A DNA stretch of 64,000 bases. Source: Anastatus disparis (lineage: Eukaryota > Arthropoda > Insecta > Hymenoptera > Eupelmidae). Positions 32,772 through 40,156 of the stretch are shown here, in pieces (the stretch's first letter is position 1; every line of letters begins with the position of its first letter). The stretch covers positions 3,596,001 through 3,660,000 of the forward strand of contig JAFFSR010000264.1 of NCBI GenBank assembly GCA_017163975.1. The letters are read 5' to 3'. The notes below the pieces were generated by a model, which was given only the letters and a program-made list of their open reading frames with translations, was not told the origin of the DNA and ran no database searches. The position numbers and the translations under genes are program-made.

Positions 32772-33458
32772 ATGGCAGATTCATTGACTTTGAGTCTTTC
32801 AGGCACATCATCTGTACTGGAAGAACAGTATTTTCCACCGATTGAACTCTCACCTGACAAGAATTACGTTCTCGGATTAGTTGCTTTCATGACATTCAAT
32901 TCTATACCTAATATTGACAAGGGTAGTAATCTATTCCACGTTGGACAGGAAGAAATTGTTTTACCGACTGGTAGTTATGAAATTGAGGATATAGAGAATT
33001 ATCTCAGTGAAACATTGACGACAAAAAGTATCTCAATCAGTATTAAACCAAACAATAATACACTTCGTAGTGAAATAAAATGCAATCATTCGATTGATTT
33101 TCGACCAGAACATTCGATAGGACCTTTATTAGGCTTTGCAAAACGTGTACTTCCTGCTGACGTCACAAATCATTCAGATTTACCTGTAGCTATTCTCAAG
33201 GTCAACGCTCTTCGAGTCGAGTGTAATATCGTCTCTGGTGCCTATATAAACGGTCGACGAGTGCACACGATACATGAATTCTTTCCTGCTGTCCCACCAG
33301 GATATAAGATCATTGAAGTGCCATCACAAGTCATTTACCTTCCAGTCGTCGTCAAGAGCATAGATCATTTACAAGTGCGCATAGTCGATCAAGACGGGAA
33401 ATTAATAAACTTTCGTGGAGAAACTATTACAGTTAGATTACATATCAAATCAGTATAA
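32772..33458 (+). CDS. Penton-like minor capsid protein (single jelly roll)
   Basis: 228 aa from ATG 32772; the longer frame from 32718 begins before the promoter. The sequence SLSGTSSVLEEQYFPPIEL, NYVLGLVAFMTFNSIPNI, then LPTGSYEIEDIENYL and the end ITVRLHIKSV follows the pattern of Polinton minor capsid proteins located before the major capsid gene. No lesion. Confidence 0.82.
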   Translation: MADSLTLSLSGTSSVLEEQYFPPIELSPDKNYVLGLVAFMTFNSIPNIDKGSNLFHVGQEEIVLPTGSYEIEDIENYLSETLTTKSISISIKPNNNTLRSEIKCNHSIDFRPEHSIGPLLGFAKRVLPADVTNHSDLPVAILKVNALRVECNIVSGAYINGRRVHTIHEFFPAVPPGYKIIEVPSQVIYLPVVVKSIDHLQVRIVDQDGKLINFRGETITVRLHIKSV

Positions 33459-33461
33459 AAA

Positions 33462-33632
33462 ATGGGAGTGGTTTATAACAATAAAAATAACAAAGGGTAT
33501 ATAAGTAAATCAAGATGGCATTCGAACATCAGTCGTCATCGACAAGTCAAAGTATTAACACGGCCGAACATTCAGTTTTTGAAAAGCCAAGGCTTAAAAA
33601 TAAGAGCTCCTGGTGGAAAATTACGTGCTTAA
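33462..33632 (+). CDS. 56-aa micro-ORF before the major capsid gene
   Basis: ATG 33462 to TAA 33632, starting two codons after the penton stop. It is basic, with the ending RPNIQFLKSQGLKIRA, a style familiar from small proteins preceding Polinton capsid genes. It contains the TATA box of the next gene. It may be structural; the function is unknown. Confidence 0.55.
   Translation: MGVVYNNKNNKGYISKSRWHSNISRHRQVKVLTRPNIQFLKSQGLKIRAPGGKLRA
33498..33533 (+). promoter_or_regulatory. Promoter of the major capsid gene
   Basis: TATATAAG (33498-33505) and TCAGT (33529-33533). It places the transcript start downstream of ATG 33515, so the 60-aa frame at 33515-33697 is not expected to be used and the first ATG is 33654. 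Confidence 0.65.
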
Positions 33633-33653
33633 TTTTTTGCTGTTTTCAAAGAA

Positions 33654-34883
33654 ATGGAGGAAATTTTAAACATAAGGGCAGGAGTAACATTGGATGAGTC
33701 AATAGCTCACTGTGAGGTGCACGCGTACCAGCCTTACACCTCGTCAAATTTCAATAATAGCGATGAAATTCGCATATCAATTCAACATCAAGATTTAAAT
33801 CTTTTGCCTTCACGGAGTTCTCTGCACATAGTGGGAAAATTAACTCAACAAGATGGCACTGCTTTAACAAGAACTAACTTAGTTAATAATGGCATCTGTC
33901 ATCTATTCGAGGAAGTTCGCTATGAAATTAATGCTATAGAGATCGATCGCTGTAAGAATGTTGGATTGACCACCGTTATGAAGGGTTGGGTATCACTCAA
34001 CCCTAGTCAGAGTTTGATTATAGAAAATGCTGGTTGGATTGATATAACGGAAACTCGGAAGATCATTAATAACAATGGCTATTTTGATATTTTCATACCT
34101 CTCAGTATGATTTTAGGCTTTGCCGAAGATTATCGCAAAATCATAGTCAATGTTAAACATGAACTTATCCTCACGAGATCCAGGAACGATATTAACGCAG
34201 TAATACAAACACCGAATGCTACTAATGCTTACGAAGATTTCAAAATTGATCTTTTAAGGATCGAGTGGCTTATGCCTCACATACAATTATCCAATGAATG
34301 TAAAATTCGCATGCTTCGACAAATCGAGAAAAATAAACCTATCTCAATGAGTTTTCGTTCCTGGGAATTATACGAATATCCATTATTACCGGCATCAACG
34401 AGACATGTATGGACAGTCAAAACATCTAATCAGCTGGAGAAGCCTCGTTTTATTATTCTTGGTTTCCAGACAAATCGAAAAGGACGAAAAGCTGCTAACG
34501 CTAGTCAGTTTGATCATTGCAATTTGAGCAATGTAAGACTATTTCTCAATTCTACATACTATCCTTACGGAAATATGAATCTTGATATTGTCAATAATCA
34601 GTATGCAATATTATACGATATGTACGCTAATTTTCAAAATGCATACTATGGGAAGGAGTCCGAGCCAATGCTGAAAAAATCAGATTATATCAATCACATG
34701 CCACTGATAGTCATCGATTGTTCAAAACAAAATGATTCTCTGAAGAGTGCTCCAGTTGATGTTCGCCTTGAATTCGAGACCAAACAAAACTTTCCAGTTG
34801 GAACTTCAGCTTACTGTCTAATCTTACATGATAGAATCATAGAATACAACGCCATAAGCGGTGATGTCAGAAAATTAGTCTAA
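33654..34883 (+). CDS. Major capsid protein (double jelly roll)
   Basis: Intact 409 aa. It matches arthropod Polinton capsid proteins with a double jelly-roll fold: LNIRAGVTLDESI start, ICHLFEEVRYEINAIEID and GFAEDYRKIIVNVKHEL in the first barrel, PFxx-type links, and LNSTYYPYGNMNLDI plus DVRLEFET near the end. Trimers of this fold form the hexon-like capsomers of icosahedral particles. It is preceded by a strong TATA/TCAGT promoter and followed by a short repeat. It is an intact frame, so particles might form if supplied with partner proteins. Confidence 0.9.
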   Translation: MEEILNIRAGVTLDESIAHCEVHAYQPYTSSNFNNSDEIRISIQHQDLNLLPSRSSLHIVGKLTQQDGTALTRTNLVNNGICHLFEEVRYEINAIEIDRCKNVGLTTVMKGWVSLNPSQSLIIENAGWIDITETRKIINNNGYFDIFIPLSMILGFAEDYRKIIVNVKHELILTRSRNDINAVIQTPNATNAYEDFKIDLLRIEWLMPHIQLSNECKIRMLRQIEKNKPISMSFRSWELYEYPLLPASTRHVWTVKTSNQLEKPRFIILGFQTNRKGRKAANASQFDHCNLSNVRLFLNSTYYPYGNMNLDIVNNQYAILYDMYANFQNAYYGKESEPMLKKSDYINHMPLIVIDCSKQNDSLKSAPVDVRLEFETKQNFPVGTSAYCLILHDRIIEYNAISGDVRKLV

Positions 34884-34965
34884 AGGAGTGGGGATAGTCT
34901 GCAAAGGAGAGGGGATAATCTGCAAAGGAGTGGGGATAGTCTGCAAAGGAGTGGGGATAGTAGGA
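34884..34965 (+). repeat. 21-bp direct repeats upstream of the nuclease-like genes
   Basis: Four near-copies of ggagtggggatagtctgcaa, directly after the capsid stop and directly before a TATA box; possibly a regulatory array or terminator spacer. Confidence 0.75.
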
Positions 34966-34998
34966 TATAAGAAAGCGAGCGCGAGCTGGGATCTCATT
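34966..34998 (+). promoter_or_regulatory. Promoter of the first nuclease-like gene
   Basis: TATAAG at 34966 and TCATT at 34994-34998 (A at 34996, 30 nt downstream). Confidence 0.6.
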
Positions 34999-35008
34999 CT
35001 TTAACAAG

Positions 35009-35543
35009 ATGGAATACGCAGTAGACTTACAAGGTTTTAAAAAGCCAGGTAAAGAATTTGTTTTAAAAGAGTTGGCTGCTGTTCCTCTCGTTGAATCGGC
35101 TGAACCTACAGTACATCTTTTTCAAACCACCTTTTCCATGGAAAAAGTTAACTACGAAATACAAGCGTGAAAATCTCTGGCTCGAGCTTTGCTATCATGG
35201 ACTAGCTTGGAATTCTGGAGATCATGAGTATACTGAAATAGAAAAAATTCTTCGACAAACTCTGCAGAACGCTACACAAGTTTTTGTGATTGGTAAAGTG
35301 AAAAAAGAGTGGTTAGAGAAGTTTGATTTTAAAGTTGTGGATATTAGTGAACTGGGTATTCCCCATTTTGATCAACGGCTAACTAAAACAGTCTCTTGTT
35401 CACATCATAATTGCATGTATAAAAATACATGTGCTGTTAACAACGTTAAATCAATACACAAGTTGTATTTCAGTGATTTCAGTGATTGGGTTATGGACTG
35501 GGAAGACACTCGTGCAAATACCGACAGTGAATCAGAACTGTAA
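35009..35543 (+). pseudogene. Nuclease-like protein, copy 1 (frameshifted)
   Basis: ATG 35009 opens MEYAVDLQGFKK...LKELAAVPL, then a frameshift near 35115-35125 moves to the frame open to 35543. The rest includes WLELCYHGLAWNSGDHEY, VFVIGKVKKEWLEKF and CSHHNCMYKNTCAVNNV. It is paralogous along its length to copy 2. The family is common in arthropod mobile DNA; its start (VDxQGF...KEL) and the GKxKKxWL and C-x2-H...CAxxNV blocks recall an RNase H-fold exonuclease with altered acidic residues. That relation is inference. It ends with an acidic tail not present in copy 2. Confidence 0.65.
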
Positions 35544-35557
35544 AAAAAGTTATCAGC

Positions 35558-36028
35558 ATGGAGTACTTGGTGGATATGCAGGGTTTCAAACAGTCTGGTG
35601 ATGACTATATTCTCAAAGAGTTGGCTGTAATGCCGCTCAACGATGATACCGAACCTCTGGTACTCCTTTTCAACAAACCATATTCCTGGCGTAGACTTTC
35701 GGACGAGTTCAAAGAACAAAATACCTGGTTGAAATATTACTATCATGGTTTGTCATGGAACTCTGGTACTATTCCCTATACTGACGTAGGCAATATTCTT
35801 AGAGAAGCCTTACATGATGCGACCAAAATTTTTGTCGTGGGTAGCATAAGAAAAAAATGGCTAGAACGCTTCAAGTTCAAAGTTTATGACATCACCGAAA
35901 TGGGTTTTCCACCAGCTGATAAAATAAAGCTTGTGACTGTTTGCCCTAATCACAATGATACATACAAAGCTCGTTGTGCTCTGCACAATGTCAGACTTAT
36001 GAAAAAATACTTTACTAAAAATAAATAA
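35558..36028 (+). CDS. Nuclease-like protein, copy 2
   Basis: 156 aa, intact, starting MEYLVDMQGFKQ 15 nt after copy 1 ends. Conserved blocks: LKELAVMPL, KYYYHGLSWNSGTIPYTDVGNIL, FVVGSIRKKWLERF and CPNHNDTYKARCALHNV. No own TATA box is obvious, so it may be co-transcribed with copy 1. A degenerate exonuclease-like fold is possible; the function is unknown. Confidence 0.7.
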   Translation: MEYLVDMQGFKQSGDDYILKELAVMPLNDDTEPLVLLFNKPYSWRRLSDEFKEQNTWLKYYYHGLSWNSGTIPYTDVGNILREALHDATKIFVVGSIRKKWLERFKFKVYDITEMGFPPADKIKLVTVCPNHNDTYKARCALHNVRLMKKYFTKNK

Positions 36029-36066
36029 GTTGATTTATGCTAGCATAGGAAGTAAAAAGGAGAGAT

Positions 36067-36126
36067 AATGCTTAATGGATGTATCTCACAGGTGGAGGGC
36101 GATGGTTGGGGCTCTCACCACTTCCT
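36067..36126 (+). pseudogene. Degenerate copy of the GWGxHH micro-gene
   Basis: 36081-36126 matches 36669-36715 at the DNA level (tgtatctcacaggtggaggg; ggttggggctctcaccactt) with a one-base insertion that shifts the frame. Confidence 0.5.
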
Positions 36127-36200
36127 AAAAAAAAACAAAGTTTTTGTTTAATGTCATCCTATGGAGGGGGAAATCTGCGCAGTAGTCACGGCTCAACCGC

Positions 36201-36235
36201 TACTTAAGAGAACTCCCGAACCAGTTCGAGTCATT
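36201..36235 (+). promoter_or_regulatory. Promoter of the second small paralogue gene
   Basis: A TACTTAAG box at 36201 and TCATT at 36231-36235, 30 nt apart, the same spacing as the other Polinton promoters although the box is a variant. Confidence 0.45.
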
Positions 36236-36275
36236 CATTTATCAGACTCTGCTAAGTAAACTTTATCAGAGAAAT

Positions 36276-36587
36276 ATGGATCTTGATAAATTCAACGAGG
36301 CAGCTCGTGGACGCGTCCATCGTGCCATTGGGAATATATTCCCCTTAAAGAAAAATCAGACTTATTATGTGAGTGAGTTTAGACCAGTTAAATGTAAGGA
36401 TAAGTTTAGATTGATGGCAACTTTAGATCACGAATGGCGCATTTTTATTCCATCTCGCGCATGCAGAGCCTTACAGGAAAATAAGGAGTTTTACTTCGAG
36501 TTGCAAGAGGCCATTAAAAATTTTAAGTTGTTTGTGAAGTATTTAGATGATGACAACGGAAAAGGTCTCGAGTTCTCCTTGACATGA
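36276..36587 (+). CDS. Small Polinton protein, paralogue of 27509-27808
   Basis: 103 aa, intact: begins MDLDKFNEAARG, core YYVSEFRPVKCKDKF, RIFIPSRACRAL, ends KGLEFSLT. It shares spacing and key residues with the protein beside the polymerase remnant. The two copies sit near opposite ends of the element. Its stop codon overlaps the next ATG (ATGA at 36584-36587), suggesting coupled translation or chance. Confidence 0.62.
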   Translation: MDLDKFNEAARGRVHRAIGNIFPLKKNQTYYVSEFRPVKCKDKFRLMATLDHEWRIFIPSRACRALQENKEFYFELQEAIKNFKLFVKYLDDDNGKGLEFSLT

Positions 36588-36718
36588 GCGCTTGGAAGTT
36601 AACGGAGAGGTATACGAGTCATGAGTGCACTTCTCGGGGTAAGAGGTTCACAAGTGGCGATTCTTGGTTGTACCTCACAGATGGAGGCGAAGGTTGGGGC
36701 TTCCATCACTTCCTATAA
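36584..36718 (+). CDS. 44-aa micro-ORF ending in GWGFHHFL
   Basis: It starts at the ATGA overlap with the preceding gene and reads MSAWKLTERYT...DSWLYLTDGGEGWGFHHFL. The C-terminal W-x4-D...GW-x2-HH pattern is shared with the 60-aa protein at 23602-23784. Too short for a domain call. Confidence 0.45.
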   Translation: MSAWKLTERYTSHECTSRGKRFTSGDSWLYLTDGGEGWGFHHFL

Positions 36719-36748
36719 AAAGCTAACACATCATGATTCACATTCATT
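36714..36748 (+). promoter_or_regulatory. Promoter of the myristoylation-type micro-gene
   Basis: TATAAAA at 36714 and TCATT at 36744-36748, then ATG 36754. Confidence 0.55.
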
Positions 36749-36753
36749 TCATC

Positions 36754-36915
36754 ATGGGACAGACTCCAAGTCATACCACTCAAAATTGTTCAGAGTACAC
36801 TCCTCTTCTTCCACCTGATAAAAAGGTGAAGGATGAGAAAACAACATGGAAAGAGTACTATGAAAAATATAAATCACAAATGCCATCTAAGGATATAAAA
36901 TATAAAAAGCTATAA
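36754..36915 (+). CDS. 53-aa protein with N-myristoylation-type start
   Basis: The first ATG after the promoter gives MGQTPSHTT, with Gly2, a small residue at position 6 and a polar context as in N-myristoylated proteins, then a proline pair and a Lys/Glu-rich helical tail ending KYKKL. Membrane attachment is inferred. The longer frame from 36733 starts upstream of the predicted transcript start. Confidence 0.5.
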   Translation: MGQTPSHTTQNCSEYTPLLPPDKKVKDEKTTWKEYYEKYKSQMPSKDIKYKKL

Positions 36916-36996
36916 GTTTTTAACTAAGTAGATAATGGACAAATAATTCTGCTTCACATGAATTAGAATCAATCTCCCCACTCCAACTCGTTTCTG

Positions 36997-37252
36997 CAAT
37001 TCTACTTCAGGTGAATTCGAACTGGTCCCCCCACCTCTATACCGATTCGAATTCATACCGAGGTGAATTCAAACTGGTTCCCCCGCCTCTATACCGATTT
37101 TGCTTAAAAAAATCCTAAGCTAATTCTACTTCACCTCTACTTCAGGTGAATTCGAACTGGCCCCCCACCGCTATGCCGATTCGAATTCATATCAATTCTA
37201 ATTCAGGTGAATTAGAATCGGCATGAATTCGAATCGGCATAGCTTATCTACT
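36997..37252 (-). repeat. Polinton right terminal inverted repeat
   Basis: Inverse of 20789-21044. It ends ...agcttatctact, followed by the target duplication aatggg at 37253-37258. Confidence 0.93.
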
Positions 37253-37840
37253 AATGGGTCGATAGGTTCATGGTTCATTAAATTGATGGTTGCATGGGTA
37301 GATGGGTCAAAGAGTACGCGGATCGGCAGGATGATGGGTCAATGGATTCATGGATCGATGGGTCATTGGTTTTGATGAGTTGATCTGCCGATAGGCTGAT
37401 GGTTTCGTGGGCAATTTCTTTAATTTTAGATTTTTTTTAGTTAAATGGTTTTTTAAGATATTTTTTGTAGTCGGGGGTTTCGCCTCCCAAACCCCCTGGC
37501 GCTGCTTTGTTCCCTGATCTCCATGAGGGGCTCCATTTTGAACTTCGTCCTCCTTTCTTACCCATCTGCTTCTTGCCGAGGCAAATTCGACAGTCTTATT
37601 TTCTCAATTTTATTTTAATTTTATCATCTATTAATGCCGTTATTTTTTGTATTATTTATGAATTTATTTTGAATGTGGCTAAATTTGACGCCCTTCGTGT
37701 ATGAAAAAGTAATATGTTATCTACGGAAGTAAAGGTGTTTTGCCCTCGTCTTTATTGTCACCCTCGCTTCACTCAGGCGTCAAACTCGACTCGGGCAAAA
37801 ATCACCTATTTTACTCCCTTGGTTAAAAATGTACTATTCT
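37253..37840 (+). repeat. Composite repeat unit 3, right half
   Basis: The GATGGG minisatellite resumes to about 37400. A GC-richer insert (37460-37580, gggggtttcgcctcccaaac) is absent from units 1 and 2. A foldback follows at 37708-37838 with the same arms as 7850-7981 and 20141-20250. Confidence 0.78.
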
Positions 37841-39315
37841 GATATTTATGATGGTTTGCTGTATCAAGAAATGCTCCGTCCAAATAAAATATTAAGTGAT
37901 CCCAACAATATATCTTTTACGTGGTATTCTGACGGCGTTAGAATTTTTAAATCTTCCAAATACAATATTTGGACGTTTTATTTAGTAATTAATAATAGTA
38001 CATTACGATGCACGTGCTCTAAGTGGTGCTTTTTAACACGGCGTGCAGTTAGCACCCGAGCGCAGCGAGGGTGCTAAGCACGTCGTGTAAGAGGGCCACT
38101 TCGAGCACACGTATCGTACATTATTTTATAGCACATGTGAGATAAATCCGCCACACGTAATCTATACTATAGAAAATCAATTTTAACGAAATCTATATGC
38201 TCCATGAAGGGTAATTCGTAAATAAAAACGAACGCTATATATCAACAAAGCTATGCACTCCACGAATGATAATTCGAAAAAAGTGAAAACTATATACATT
38301 ATCAAAACTAAACCCTTCGCAAACAAATAAGAAAAGTAAAAACAATTGTAAAGCATTCTTAAAATGTGATATTATATTAATAATTATTAATGTCACTGAT
38401 ATTTTATTAATAATTAAATACAATATACTAACAAAATCTTGCCGATTATTCAGATTCATGTATACATGAGTCAGACAAAGCGAAGCATCTAGTTCATTGT
38501 TTATATATGCATCTCTCTCTTGCTCATCGTTAGGCTGTATACACTGTAATACGCATGCGCGCTCACAAAGGTTTTATATATTTCGATAACTCACGGCACA
38601 GCAAGTATTTATAAACTATAGTTTTCGTTTTCTTGATGCTTTTAATTCTTTATTGAAGTATTTATATTTTGTTAATTTTCTACGTATTATTATGGGTGAA
38701 AAGATATTTCTACGTATTAATAAATGTACAAAGAGTGATTGTGACGCATGATTTCGATAAGATTACTTTTTCAAACAGTATAATAAAGTGTGAGATTTCT
38801 TACGGTAGAACTTTTTTACACAGTTCAAAAAAGTTGTACTTAGCTCCCGCTAAATGGTGCAGAAAACGCGGATTTAGCTCACGCAGTGCTATAAATTTCC
38901 TTATAAAGAACAACACAATATTGAAAATGTGTTGTTAATTGGTTTATGGTTTAGAAAACTGAAACCTAAAGTTAATCTCCTTTTAACTTCCTTAAAAAAT
39001 TCATTAAAAAAATTGTATAAAGGTATAGATTTTGAAGTACCCAACGTAGATAAACCTATTAATGTTAAAGGTATAATATTAAATGGCACGTGCAATTTGC
39101 TAGCTAAAGCGATTTTTCGAAATATGTGTCAATACAACGGTGAATTCGGTTGTCAAATATGCAAACAGGAAAGCATTTTAATTGACAAATCAAGAGTTTA
39201 CCCTTTTGAAAAGAAATTAACTTTGCGAACTGATAGCGAAACCATTCTGCACAGTCAACAAACATATGTTAGTAATATTAAAGTTTGCGATGTTAAGGGA
39301 CCAACAATGCTCTAA
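37829..39315 (+). pseudogene. CACTA-like transposase remnant (copy 2), interrupted
   Basis: 37829-37997 encodes LPNNISFTWYSDG-like sequence (ISFTWYSDGVRIFKSSKYN) matching copy 1 at about 1100-1230; the match resumes at about 38893 (KEQHNIENVLLIGLWF) and runs to 39315 (NGTCNLLAKAIFRNMCQYNG; copy 1 has SGTCDLLAKALFRNIKQYN). Roughly 890 bp of unrelated sequence splits it, beginning with a foldback at about 37995-38125 (arms tacgatgcacgtgctc and gagcacacgtatcgta). The rest of the gene is missing. Confidence 0.65.
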
Positions 39316-39906
39316 AATTGTACCAAAATTCATTACATTAACCGGTAGTCCAGGGGCAAACTACATAAGTCGTGGCCGACCAAGGTCCTCGATTCTAACC
39401 AGGTTTTTTTTTATATATTTCGACCTGCCGATTTCGAATTTTTTCAGGTAGAAAGTCTGAAAATGGCGCATTTAATAATTATTAACAATTTTTATAAACA
39501 AATTATAGAAATGCGTTTTTTCTAGAAATAAAAATTTCATCATATTTTTTAGGTTATTTTGAGCAAAAAAGGTTCTCATGAACATATTGCTAAAATGCAC
39601 TAAATTGGCAGAAAATAATCGCAGTTTGAAAAAACGCGATTTTTCAAAAGTTCGACAGCTTATAGCTCAGCTTCTACTGCTTCAATTTTTACTCACAATA
39701 GCTTAAATTGTTTATTAAAATGTAAACTTAAGGATTACATTAGTTGGCGACAGTACTTATAATGAGTACATTACCCATTAATTGCTCAAAAAGTACTGTA
39801 CACGCGCACCCGCGCGCTGACCTGCGACGCCAGGGTCTGTACATAGGTAAGCTGTAAATGGTACTTTTTTGGGCGATTAAATTTTAAACAATAAAATATA
39901 TGAACT
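39316..39906. other. Spacer before the copia element
   Basis: No gene. 39880-39911 (aacaataaaatatatgaact) matches the inverse of the repeat at 18.45 kb and is the left flank of the copia insertion. Confidence 0.5.
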
Positions 39907-39911
39907 ATTTT

Positions 39912-40141
39912 TGATAGAATATTAGCGCTTACTATATGTTGTGGCGCCCCCTATTTTACATAAAGTTCAACCTGTTGAAACCCTTAAAGTATATATTCAT
40001 TCCTTTTGTAGCGCCCGAACGGTCAACACGTTTTGCTAAATAGAGAGGTGTTAATAGACGAGTCTTTTATAATAAATATCTAGTTTAAGTTTAACCAAGT
40101 CTTTTCATTTACCCGCCTTATACCAAACCTATATTCTATCA
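39912..40141 (+). repeat. copia 5' LTR
   Basis: Starts TGATAGAATATTAGCG and ends ATATTCTATCA, giving inverted TGATAGAAT tips. It differs from the 3' LTR by three substitutions. Confidence 0.95.
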
Positions 40142-40156
40142 GGTTATCGGCCCAGT
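40142..40156 (+). other. copia primer-binding site
   Basis: ggttatcggcccagt follows the LTR directly; it resembles the internal half-tRNA-iMet primer site used by Drosophila copia, with one difference from the form I know. Confidence 0.75.

Larger units (their letters stand above)
20789..37252. mobile_element. Polinton/Maverick (adintovirus-like) element, both ends present
   Basis: The element is 16,464 bp, bounded by 256-bp terminal inverted repeats starting AGTAGATAAGC and a perfect 6-bp duplication aatggg (20783-20788 and 37253-37258), exactly as expected for Polinton integration. It encodes integrase, a polymerase B fragment, packaging ATPase, adenain-type protease and two jelly-roll capsid proteins, so it is an endogenous virus-like transposon. 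The inverted repeats differ at about three positions, implying recent insertion or recent homogenisation. Polymerase B is truncated and several other genes carry lesions, so this copy is probably non-autonomous. Gene order: a leftward block (23.6-25.2 kb), a rightward polymerase remnant and small gene, a leftward block (31.4-27.9 kb), then a rightward capsid and accessory block (31.5-36.9 kb). Confidence 0.93.

Noticed and set aside
33515..33697. 60-aa frame before the major capsid gene
   Set aside because: Its ATG lies upstream of the predicted transcript start, and the overlapping frame at 33462-33632 looks more protein-like.
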